Under the pieces are notes generated by a model. That model searched no databases. It was not told the origin of the DNA and was given only the letters and a program-made list of their open reading frames with translations. From assembly GCA_965250275.1 (NCBI GenBank), contig OZ252297.1, positions 124,001 to 188,000 on the forward strand: a DNA stretch of 64,000 bases. Reading direction: 5' to 3'. How positions within the stretch are numbered: the first letter of the stretch is position 1; every line of letters begins with the position of its first letter. Source of the DNA: G965250275 sp965250275 (GTDB lineage Bacteria; Pseudomonadota; Alphaproteobacteria; Rhodobacterales; Rhodobacteraceae). A program made the position numbers and the translations under genes. This document shows positions 34,198 to 42,005 of the stretch, piece by piece.

Positions 34198-34245
34198 GGG
34201 AATGAAAGCGATTCAGAATGTCGATTTGTGCCGGTGAATCGCAAA
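34041..34245 (-). pseudogene. C-terminal remnant of a CitE/HpcH-type lyase (copy 2)
   Basis: On the minus strand: DSPAQIDILNRFHSPTVAE, RQGARAILDVADDARREV, RSIATLDG, a stop (TAG at 34103-34105) in place of the Lys, then MIDGPVRARTRATL. The P-x-Q-I-D-x-x-N-x-x-x-x-P and L-D-G-K-M-I-D pattern is the C-terminal signature of the citrate lyase beta/malyl-CoA lyase family. It extends ~40 bp further upstream than copy 1, which helped identify both. Confidence 0.65.
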
Positions 34246-34499
34246 CCCTCCTGCCGAACCCGTTGCCTTCGAAGATGCTGCGGTGGCTCTGAATCTTCCG
34301 AGGCCTTTGAACCTGCGAGTAACGGATTAGGCCAGCGGATGGGTACCCCACCAAGTCCACTCGGAGAACTGCCGCGTGAAAGACGACGGGCTATGGTGAC
34401 CAAGAAGGTGCGTTTGTTCAGATATCAAAGGGAAAAGCGGGTTACCTGAGAGGATATACCCGGTAGTGTTGGACGCGGCGCGTGACTGCAGGAGAGTAC

Positions 34500-35213
34500 A
34501 TGGACTATCATACCCATACGGTAAAAAAGGGGCAGCATCTGACCGGCATTGCGAAATCATACGGGTTCAAGGGGTCGGATTGGAGAAAGCTCTACAACCA
34601 CCCCGAAAACGCCTCATTGCGCAAGAAACGCAAAGATCCCAACGTTATCCTTGCTGGCGACAAAGTCAAAGTGCCGGCGGTTTCACTGAAAGATCTAAAA
34701 GCTCATCACAAGCAATTAGTTGAACTCTACAAGAACGTCGCTGCGGCGGAAGCTCCGGTGAAGGAGACTTTTGCAATGATCGCCCAGGTCCAAGGGGATG
34801 CGGAGCGGCTGCAAAAAGCCGGCATCTCAAGTGAGAAACAGGTCAAAGAGTTGCTCAAAGCCAAAGAAAGAGCCCGGAAGGCGTGGAAGAATGCGGAGAA
34901 GTGGCAATCGCTCTGCAAACTGGGCGGCAAGAACGATCCCAGTTTCGCCGGATCGATCATCTGCATCCCCGAAGGAAACCGGGTATTCGAGACAATGCGC
35001 AGCTACCTCGATGCGCAGGAGGCTCACTTCAAGGGCGTCAAAAAGGCGAAACTGGACCAGAAGAAACTAGACGCGGCGTTGCTGCAACTGAAGGCCGCAC
35101 GCAAGAAGGGAGAGATGTACCTGCGGGAATGGCAAAAGACCCACGAGTACATGCTGAACGAGATTTCGGTCGATATCAGGCGGGCCGAATTGAGCATGCC
35201 TTTCACGTTCTGA
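34500..35213 (+). CDS. LysM-domain protein with coiled-coil body
   Basis: 237 residues. N-terminal LysM-like fold (YHTHTVKKGQHLTGIAKSYG, WRKLYNHPEN, VILAGDKVKVP) up to ~residue 62, then a Lys/Glu/Ala-rich helical body interrupted by a central stretch with two Cys (WQSLCKLGGKNDPSF, SIICIPEGN). No signal peptide, so it may act inside, or be exported by another route; LysM modules without signal peptide are also found in phage-tail-like and contractile-injection proteins. The ATG at 34500 follows CAGGAGAGTACA. Isolated gene; function unknown. Confidence 0.75.
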   Translation: MDYHTHTVKKGQHLTGIAKSYGFKGSDWRKLYNHPENASLRKKRKDPNVILAGDKVKVPAVSLKDLKAHHKQLVELYKNVAAAEAPVKETFAMIAQVQGDAERLQKAGISSEKQVKELLKAKERARKAWKNAEKWQSLCKLGGKNDPSFAGSIICIPEGNRVFETMRSYLDAQEAHFKGVKKAKLDQKKLDAALLQLKAARKKGEMYLREWQKTHEYMLNEISVDIRRAELSMPFTF

Positions 35214-35620
35214 CCTGAACAATACGCAGATCGAAAAGATCAGTTCTGCGTTACATTTCAGAGAAATCAGAGCTTTATTGAGCGTCCAGAGCGGCGGCTT
35301 CGGCAATTGGGGAGCCTGATCTGACTGCTCCGATCTGATTGTTGATGCATAACTGGCCTTGGTTTCATCGGCACAATGGTTTCTGGATCAATTCCCTCCG
35401 GCACGAATTGCACCTCGGAGCGCAGCGCATTGGTCGCTCGTCAACTCAACTCACACAGAACAGGGCTGATCACGGCTGGTCCGGATCTCCGGCGATATCG
35501 CACATTGGCGTCATAGCGTCTTTGGCTTTTACCAGAGTTTGACTCATCTGTTCGGTTTGGGGATGCCCCATTATCTGGGACACCCTTTCTCTTTGCGCGT
35601 GGCTGACCCAGGGTCGCTCC
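35214..35620. other. Convergent intergenic region, no gene seen
   Basis: 407 bp between the LysM gene and the converging TPR gene. No open frame with recognisable content, no clear terminator or repeat. Confidence 0.5.
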
Positions 35621-37255
35621 CTAGGCAGCCTGCGCCCGGCAAAGGCAACTTGCGCGGATCGGAATGTCGGCTCGCGCGATTGCCTGATCGAGCAACACAG
35701 AGACATGCGGGAATTCCGCAGTCTCACCGCGTCGCTGCAAACACTCATGTAGCCCGTGCAGCGCCCAAACGTTGCGCGGATGCTGACTGGGACGCGGGAG
35801 TTTGCCGTCCAACCCCAGATCGGCGCGGTAAATCGCTTCGGCTTCATCGTAGTTGCCCGCCTCCATCAGCAGCGCGCCCAGCGCGTGCCGGGTCGGTTGC
35901 GGCCACGACCACGGTTCTTCGTACTCAAGGCCATCGTCGCGTTCGACCGCGGTGCGCAGATGCGCAAGCCCCTCGGCCTGCCGTCCGGCCTTGAAGGCGA
36001 TCTCGCCCTTCATCATCTCCTCTGCAACGGCCAGCACATCGCGCGCCTTGTTGTTGAACAACATGCGAGTGTCGGGAACCTTGGCATAGGCGGCGAGAAA
36101 ATCGGCCATTGCGGACTCAGCCTCCGAAGGGCGCCCGAGATTGGCGAGCGCCACAGCCTTGGCATAGTAGATCAGTGCATTCGTGGTCACGTAGAGTTCC
36201 GGATCGGCAGGCTGATCCAGTTCCAATATCTCCTCCCACATGCCAAACCGAATGTAGACGTGGGGCGCCGCAGCCACGAAGGTCTCGAAGATATCCGGGT
36301 AAGAGCGCACAACTTCATCCGGTACCTCGGCCCGCAACCGCGTCACGGCGTCAACAGCGGCGGCTTTCTGACCCAAAAACATGGCCCCATAGAAAGCGAA
36401 ATGCAGATTGTGAATGCGGTAGAGCGCATAAAAATTGACCGGCCCCGCGTAAGCCTTGAAGTCTTCATCGACTCTTGAGGCCGCAAGATTGCGATCGAGC
36501 ACGTTTTGGTAATCACCGCACAGCACATCGATATGGGTCGCCATGTGCACCAGGTGCCCCGCGTCGGGCACAAGATCCTTCAGCCTGTCACCATGCCTCA
36601 GGGCCCGTTCCGGATGTGGCGACATTTCCATCAGGTGAATGTACATATGCAACAATCCGGGGTGGTCCCATGCCCCGGGCGTTTCGTCAAAGGCACGTTC
36701 GAGAACCGCCATGGCCTCGACAGTCGACGCCTCCGGGTTCGGAACTCCGTTTTTGAAGTCCCAAAGCTGCCAGGGCGTTCGGTTCATCAAGGCTTCGGCG
36801 TAGATGCATGCGATATCCAGATCATCTCTGTTGGCGGCATAAACCGGCTGCATGGCTTCGGCGAAACCATCATTAAAGGGTTGATAGTCTTCGATGTCCG
36901 GGTCGGTTGGATAGCGCGAGGCCAGCGCTTCGATCAAAGCGCGCTCCGCCGGTTTGGCATCTTCCAACCCCAGACCAGCCTTCAGCGCGTCATGCGCTCT
37001 GGCCAGCGCGGGCGCCTTCTCTTCCGGCGTGAAAACGTCCCAAGGTTTGTTGTAATTCGGCCCGATTGCGTAGGCGATGCCCCAATGGGCCAGCGCACAG
37101 CCAGGGTCGATTGCCAGGGCCTTCTCAAAGCATTCAATGGCTTCTTCGTGGTTGTAGGCAAACACCCAGACAAGCCCCCGATCAAACCAGGTTTGTGCCT
37201 CTGGTGCGTTGCTGGCCAGGCGGCTGTAATCACCGAGATCAAAATAGTCCGTCAT
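35621..37255 (-). CDS. Tetratricopeptide-repeat protein
   Basis: 544-residue all-helical protein. A clear TPR pair opens it (TWFDRGLVWVFAYNHEEAIE, CFEKALAIDPGCALAHWGIA), followed by helical repeats to the end (ALGALLMEAGNYDEAEAIY, LDGKLPRPSQHPRNVWALHG). Members of this family are cytoplasmic and uncharacterised. Start at 37255 has GGGAGTATTGTT upstream and begins directly at MTDYFDLGDYS; upstream frame extension is not supported. Divergent from the RibD-like gene at 37440. Confidence 0.82.
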   Translation of the reverse strand: MTDYFDLGDYSRLASNAPEAQTWFDRGLVWVFAYNHEEAIECFEKALAIDPGCALAHWGIAYAIGPNYNKPWDVFTPEEKAPALARAHDALKAGLGLEDAKPAERALIEALASRYPTDPDIEDYQPFNDGFAEAMQPVYAANRDDLDIACIYAEALMNRTPWQLWDFKNGVPNPEASTVEAMAVLERAFDETPGAWDHPGLLHMYIHLMEMSPHPERALRHGDRLKDLVPDAGHLVHMATHIDVLCGDYQNVLDRNLAASRVDEDFKAYAGPVNFYALYRIHNLHFAFYGAMFLGQKAAAVDAVTRLRAEVPDEVVRSYPDIFETFVAAAPHVYIRFGMWEEILELDQPADPELYVTTNALIYYAKAVALANLGRPSEAESAMADFLAAYAKVPDTRMLFNNKARDVLAVAEEMMKGEIAFKAGRQAEGLAHLRTAVERDDGLEYEEPWSWPQPTRHALGALLMEAGNYDEAEAIYRADLGLDGKLPRPSQHPRNVWALHGLHECLQRRGETAEFPHVSVLLDQAIARADIPIRASCLCRAQAA

Positions 37256-37439
37256 AACAATACTCCCAAATGACAGCATCACTGTAGCATGATTCTGAGC
37301 CGCCTCATTGGGCAAGGCCAATTCGGAAGTGCCTGTTTACGTGTTTGCTCTGTCCGCGCCCGGCACTGTATGAGAAACGTTCGTTCCTTTGTGTCCGCAA
37401 CAAAGACGGTCCTGTTCACGAAAGCTTGGAGGACTCTGA

Positions 37440-37976
37440 TTGGCCAACATAGTCTACATCGCGACGAGCCTTGATGGCTTCATCTCCGCGCCGGATGGAG
37501 GACTGGACTGGTTGTCCTCCGTTCCGAACCCATCAGGGGATGATCTCGGTTTCTCGGATTTCATGACGCGGATCGACGCGATCGTAATGGGCCGGGTGAC
37601 CTTTGAAACCGTTGTCGGATTTGGGTCCGGATGGCCTTATCCCGTTCCGGGCATTGTCTTGAGTTCAACTATGAGCACTGCCCCGGAGGGCTTCGCTGAC
37701 AAGGTACAGTTTGCAAGCGGCTCCCCTCAGGACATCGTTCGATTGGCGAAGGGGCTGGGTTTTGAATCGCTTTACATCGACGGCGGGAAAACCATTCAGG
37801 GTTTCCTGCAGGCTGACCTGATTGACGAACTGATCGTCACCGAAGTTCCAATCTTGCTGGGCGGCGGCGAGCGGCTGTTCGGATTGCTGGATCATCCACT
37901 GATGTTCGAGTTGGTCGGCGTAGAAACCCTGCTCGGACAACTCGTGCAAAAGCGATTCAGGAGAAAGAGCGCCTAG
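37440..37976 (+). CDS. Dihydrofolate-reductase-family protein (RibD C-terminal-like)
   Basis: 178 residues with the RibD reductase fold: NIVYIATSLDGFISAPDGG at the start, IDAIVMGRVTFETVVGFG for the NADPH-binding part, and YIDGGKTIQGFLQADLIDEL. These are NADPH-dependent reductases of uncertain substrate. TTG start 7 bases after GGAGG. Stands alone, divergent from the TPR gene. Confidence 0.88.
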   Translation: MANIVYIATSLDGFISAPDGGLDWLSSVPNPSGDDLGFSDFMTRIDAIVMGRVTFETVVGFGSGWPYPVPGIVLSSTMSTAPEGFADKVQFASGSPQDIVRLAKGLGFESLYIDGGKTIQGFLQADLIDELIVTEVPILLGGGERLFGLLDHPLMFELVGVETLLGQLVQKRFRRKSA

Positions 37977-38090
37977 GACCGGTAGCCACGGACCGGATGC
38001 AGGCAGACTGGCAGTGTGTCGCGCAGCCCAAGCGAAGTCACGGATGGATGTACCCCGGCACTCAGGTTGGTAAATGCCGGGGCAACAGGA

Positions 38091-39668
38091 TCAATTGGCG
38101 TTGTTCCCGCCGGAGGTCAGTTCCTCCATGACGGCGCTTAGGTTGAACGTGCCCGGCTTCTGCCGTGGCGGGTAGTTTTCAAAACTCTCCAGCCACTTGC
38201 CGATGTAGGCGGCCGCGGGCGTCACCATGAATGCGCGGGAAAAAGCCCATTTTTGGTAGCCCATCGCATTGTCGATGTCCCGCGCACGCTCGAACGGGTC
38301 CATGCGCAAGTTCGTCAGAAACGGCGCCCGCAAAGTGACAAAGGGTTCACTCCAAATGTTCATGCCCTCGGCGCGCTGCTCCATGAACGTGAATTTCCAG
38401 TTCCGGAAACGCAGCGCGGCAACCTCGCCGTCGTCTGTCCAATAGATGAAGGCATTGCGTGGCCATTCCGCCTCGCCTTTCAACGCTGGCAACAGATTGT
38501 AGCCGTCCAGATGAACATTATAGGTTCGCCCGATAGCTTCGACATCGCCGTCCAGAAGAGCCTGCGTTATGTCCGGTTCTCCAGCTGCGGCCAAGAGCGT
38601 CGGCAGCATGTCTTCATGTGCGGCAATATCGTTCATCCGTGCGCCCGGCTCGATGACGCCCGGCCAGCGGATGAGCGTTGGAACACGATACCCGCCCTCC
38701 CAGTTGGTGCCTTTTTCGCCGCGGAAAATGGTCGATCCGCCATCAGGCCAGGTGAACGCCTCGGCGCCGTTGTCGCTCGAGTACATCACAATGGTGTTAT
38801 CGGTGATCCCAAGTTCATCGAGCTTATCGAGCAGCAGACCCACATCATTGTCGTGCTGCAGCATTCCGTCGGCAAAGATGCCGAGACCGCTCTTGCCCTC
38901 CCACTCCGAGGAGAGATGGGTGAAAATGTGCATGCGCGTGGCGTTCCACCAAAGGAAGAAGGGCTTCCCCTCGTCATGGGCGCGCTGCATGAAGTCGAGC
39001 GCTGCGGCAGTGGTCTCATCATCGATGGTTTCCATCCGCTTCCGGGTCAGAGGGCCGGTGTCTTCGATCGCACCATCCGCGTAGGAACGGATCACGCCGC
39101 GCGGTCCGAACTGCTCCTTGAAGGCCGGATCTTCCGGATAGTCAGGGTTCTCCGGCTCTTCCTCGACGTTCAGGTGATAGAGATTCCCGAGAAACTCATC
39201 GAAGCCGTTGTTCGTGGGCAGCATCGCGTCGAGATCGCCAAGGTGGTTCTTGCCAAACTGGCCTGTCATATACCCAAGCGGCTTCAGCAACGCCGCGATG
39301 GTCGGATCCTCGGGTTGCAGGCCCTGAGGTGCGCCGGGCAGACCCACTTTCGTCAGCCCCGTGCGAACAGGCGACTGCCCTGTGATAAAGGCGGCGCGCC
39401 CTGCGGTGCAGCTTTGCTGCCCGTACCAGTCGGTGAAGAGCGCACCTTCTTCCGCCAACCGGTCGATGTTGGGCGTCTGATAGCCCATCATACCCATGTT
39501 ATAGGCGCTGGTGTTGAACTGACCGATATCGTCACCCCATAGAATGAGGATGTTCGGTTTGCTCGTGTTGTCCTGAGTTCCTGACTCCTGCGCCAATGTC
39601 AGTCCGGCTGTCGCCACCAGAACCAACGCTGCATGCATCATTGCTCGTAATGTATCACTTGATGACAT
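38091..39668 (-). CDS. Secreted arylsulfatase (CxAxR type)
   Basis: 525-residue sulfatase, signal peptide at the start (TLRAMMHAALVLVATAGLTL). Metal site NILILWGDDIG, with D-D at 46-47, and the formylglycine motif is C-T-A-G-R at 87-91 (C-x-A-x-R rather than C-x-P-x-R), continuing AAFITGQ. Further residues: GQFGKNHLGD and MYSSDNGAEAF. The C-x-A-x-R form is usual in one sulfatase clade with choline- and arylsulfatase-like members, so the substrate may differ from that of the enzyme at 6258. Divergent from a Crp-like regulator 310 bp away. Confidence 0.9.
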   Translation of the reverse strand: MSSSDTLRAMMHAALVLVATAGLTLAQESGTQDNTSKPNILILWGDDIGQFNTSAYNMGMMGYQTPNIDRLAEEGALFTDWYGQQSCTAGRAAFITGQSPVRTGLTKVGLPGAPQGLQPEDPTIAALLKPLGYMTGQFGKNHLGDLDAMLPTNNGFDEFLGNLYHLNVEEEPENPDYPEDPAFKEQFGPRGVIRSYADGAIEDTGPLTRKRMETIDDETTAAALDFMQRAHDEGKPFFLWWNATRMHIFTHLSSEWEGKSGLGIFADGMLQHDNDVGLLLDKLDELGITDNTIVMYSSDNGAEAFTWPDGGSTIFRGEKGTNWEGGYRVPTLIRWPGVIEPGARMNDIAAHEDMLPTLLAAAGEPDITQALLDGDVEAIGRTYNVHLDGYNLLPALKGEAEWPRNAFIYWTDDGEVAALRFRNWKFTFMEQRAEGMNIWSEPFVTLRAPFLTNLRMDPFERARDIDNAMGYQKWAFSRAFMVTPAAAYIGKWLESFENYPPRQKPGTFNLSAVMEELTSGGNNAN

Positions 39669-39978
39669 TTGGCATTCCCTCTTGCCGTTACCTTTGACTC
39701 AATCGCGCGCTCCTTCGCCAGTCAGACGCCTCTAAGACGCTCGAGGAGGAGTATCGCTTGCGAACATCCGACTTATATTTGCATGTCGATCCGAGATTGG
39801 TTCAGATGGACCAATCTGAAGGACTTTTCTTTGAGCGTACCGACCGGCGCCAGAAACAGCAGAGGCGCGTCCGCGATCGGTTCAGCTTTCAATTCGGATG
39901 GGCCGGTCTACGATGACCGAACGAGACCGCGGGTGCGCTTTCTAAGGCCCTTTGCAAGGGTGAGAGGGGAAGGACACA
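39669..39978. other. Divergent intergenic region between sulfatase and Crp-like gene
   Basis: 310 bp without a gene. It contains the inverted repeat at 39795-39816; otherwise nothing recognised. Confidence 0.5.
39795..39816. promoter_or_regulatory. 22-bp inverted repeat, candidate Crp-like operator
   Basis: Perfect 7-bp arms GATTGGT and ACCAATC with an 8-bp spacer. Size and position, between the sulfatase and the divergent Crp-like gene, fit a dimeric regulator site. The arms share GATTG with the weaker inverted repeat near the first Crp-like gene. Confidence 0.5.
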
Positions 39979-40662
39979 TTGCAGCAGTTTGATGGATCGT
40001 CACTGACAAGAATTGCTCCTCTCGACACTGTTGGCTGGCTTGCGGAACAGCCCGAGGAGTTGAAGCACTGGTTCGTTTCCAAAGGGCATTGGAGACGGCT
40101 GTCCGAAGGTCAGGCTCTGTTTCTGACTGATGACGACACCGACGGAATTTACGGTTTGGGACAGGGCACACTTGATGTGGAGTATGCGCCCGACGAGCTG
40201 GAATCCTTTGTTCTGATCCGCATCGAACCCGGAGCCTGGATCGGGCAGGAAGCCATCATGCCGGGTCAGCGACGCCCCTTCAGCCTGATCGCGGCGACAG
40301 ATTGCGAGGTTTTTTTCGTCTCGCGCCAAGCGCTCCGCAAACTCCTTAAGCAGCGACCACACCTGTGGCCAGCGTTTTACAGTCTGGCCATCTTGCAGGC
40401 ACTGAAACTGATGGAATTCCTTTGCGAGGCACTGACACTGGCGCCGGAGATGCGTCTGGCCCGTCTGCTTCTTCGTCTTTCGGTCACAACACCGGACATC
40501 TCAGCCAGCCAACAGGAGCTGGGTGCATTGCTCGGTATGCCAAGGTCTAGTCTGCGCCGATCGCTTGCCATGTTGTCTGACGCAGGGGCCATTCGCACAG
40601 GCTACAGCACGATCACCGTGGTCGACAAAACGGCATTGGAAAAAATCACGGCAATGCCCTGA
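39979..40662 (+). CDS. Crp/Fnr-family transcriptional regulator, locus 2
   Basis: 227 residues; cyclic-nucleotide-binding-type barrel (YGLGQGTLDVEYA, RIEPGAWIGQEAIMPGQRRP) and winged helix (SASQQELGALLGMPRSSLRR). TTG start with GGGGAAGGACACA upstream. As at locus 1 the effector is unknown. Divergent from the C-x-A-x-R sulfatase, which it probably controls; the Tat-exported protein gene follows 214 bp downstream on the same strand. Confidence 0.87.
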   Translation: MQQFDGSSLTRIAPLDTVGWLAEQPEELKHWFVSKGHWRRLSEGQALFLTDDDTDGIYGLGQGTLDVEYAPDELESFVLIRIEPGAWIGQEAIMPGQRRPFSLIAATDCEVFFVSRQALRKLLKQRPHLWPAFYSLAILQALKLMEFLCEALTLAPEMRLARLLLRLSVTTPDISASQQELGALLGMPRSSLRRSLAMLSDAGAIRTGYSTITVVDKTALEKITAMP

Positions 40663-40876
40663 GATCCGTACCTGGGCTGTGAGTGCCAATCTGCTGGCGC
40701 GGAACGGTACAACGACCAACCCCTGCGACTTAACCCGGCACACACGCACTTTTGTCCCAAATAGGTCCTTTTGGCGACCGCGCGGCGCACCTCCCATCTT
40801 GGGAAACGCCCGCGAAAGCTCTATAATGCTGTCAAGGAAAGGCCGCACAAACTCACGCGTTTTGGGAGACCCTCCA

Positions 40877-41368
40877 ATGAAATCGACTGCACCGACCCGC
40901 CGCGCATTGCTTGCGATGACTGGTACGTTTCTCGCGACTGGGGCTTCTGTTTGGAGCGTGCCTGCGCGCGCGCAAGGACTTGCACCAACCCGTTCGATGC
41001 GGGGAGGATCGAACAACTATCGGCCCGGTGCTCCGATCGTCGACCGGATTGGTGGAGGTGGGTTCTGGATGTCTGGCACTGTCCGGCGCGCGGGCGACGG
41101 CGCCCCTTTGCCGGGCCAACGCATTCAGATTTGGGCGCACACAACCGAAGGGCATGAACGTGCGGTGCGCAGCCACGGGGCCACACTGACAGACAAGAAC
41201 GGTGTATTCCGGCTCGAGATGCCACAGATCATACCCGCATTCGGTCAGCCACATGGTCACCTCGCTTATGACAGCGGTGACTTCGAAACCGTGTTTCTGC
41301 GCCCCGTGATGAACCATCGTTCGGACACGAGTTTGGAAGCGCATTTTGTGCTGCAACCCATCTCTTAG
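40877..41368 (+). CDS. Tat-exported intradiol-dioxygenase-fold protein
   Basis: 163 residues with a twin-arginine signal (TRRALLAMTGTFLATGAS) and a transthyretin-like beta sandwich resembling intradiol ring-cleavage dioxygenases: GTVRRAGDGAPLPGQRIQIW, then HGATLTDKNGVFRLEMP and PHGHLAY. The usual R-P-x-H-I-H iron stretch is replaced by Q-P-H-G-H, and canonical Tyr ligands are not obvious. GGGAG precedes the ATG at 40877. Followed 12 bp later by a membrane protein gene, probably one transcript. Confidence 0.75.
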   Translation: MKSTAPTRRALLAMTGTFLATGASVWSVPARAQGLAPTRSMRGGSNNYRPGAPIVDRIGGGGFWMSGTVRRAGDGAPLPGQRIQIWAHTTEGHERAVRSHGATLTDKNGVFRLEMPQIIPAFGQPHGHLAYDSGDFETVFLRPVMNHRSDTSLEAHFVLQPIS

Positions 41369-41380
41369 CGAGGCCGGCGC

Positions 41381-41983
41381 TTGAAACGCGCAATTCTGGT
41401 CTGGTTCGCGCTGATGGTTGCCGTATTGGCACCCATCGCGGCCGCGGCCTTCAGTCCCTTGCTGGCGTGGCGCGATGCGATCTACATCAGCGCCGGGTTC
41501 GCAGGCATAACAGCACTCGCCTTGCTTCTGGTTCAGCCTCTTATTGTGGCGGGATATCTGCCCGGCATCACGGGGATGCGAAAGCGGCGCGTGCACCGTT
41601 GGGTTGGATTGGTGATCGCTTCTGCCGTGATGCTTCATATCGCCGGCCTGTGGGTGACCTCACCTCCCGATGTTGTCGATGCTTTGCTCTTTGTGTCCCC
41701 CACACCCTTCTCCGCCTGGGGCGTGATCGCCATGTGGGCGATCATCGCGACGGCAGCGCTGGCGCTGCTTCGGAAACGGCTGCACATTCGACCACGCCGC
41801 TGGCTCAGATGGCACACATCCCTTGCACTGGTGACCGTTCTGGGCACCGTCGCGCATGCCATGCTGATTGATGGAACGATGGAGATCGCAACCAAGGCGA
41901 TGCTCTGTGCCTTGGCTTTGCTGGCGACCATCGTCGCCGTTGCGGATCAATGGGCCCGCGTAAACAGAGCAGCGTCACGTTGA
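41381..41983 (+). CDS. Ferric-reductase-like transmembrane protein
   Basis: 200 residues with about six membrane helices. Conserved His in helices (RVHRWVGLVIASAVMLHIAG and LRWHTSLALVTVLGTVAHA) form the bis-heme-type pattern of ferric reductase-like membrane domains. TTG start, AGGCCGGCGC upstream. Pairing with a Tat-exported partner suggests an electron-transfer role at the membrane, as inference. Confidence 0.78.
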   Translation: MKRAILVWFALMVAVLAPIAAAAFSPLLAWRDAIYISAGFAGITALALLLVQPLIVAGYLPGITGMRKRRVHRWVGLVIASAVMLHIAGLWVTSPPDVVDALLFVSPTPFSAWGVIAMWAIIATAALALLRKRLHIRPRRWLRWHTSLALVTVLGTVAHAMLIDGTMEIATKAMLCALALLATIVAVADQWARVNRAASR

Positions 41984-42005
41984 AAGGCAAACTGCCGGTT
42001 CGGCA

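Larger units (their letters stand above)
33610..34499. other. Gene-free remnant zone with decayed module copy 3
   Basis: About 890 bp without an intact gene. Bases 33808-34197 match 2408-2797; the rest (33610-33807 and 34246-34499) shows nothing recognised. No tRNA-end core was found here. Confidence 0.7.

Noticed and set aside
33610..34499. A third tRNA-end attachment site bounding the third region
   Set aside because: I looked for the core and the 167-bp arm here and did not find them; only the KHG-lyase repeat is present, so the right boundary of the third region is unknown.
38253..39542. 429-residue open frame antisense to sulfatase 2
   Set aside because: No domain content; the opposite strand encodes a full sulfatase with signal peptide and active-site motifs.
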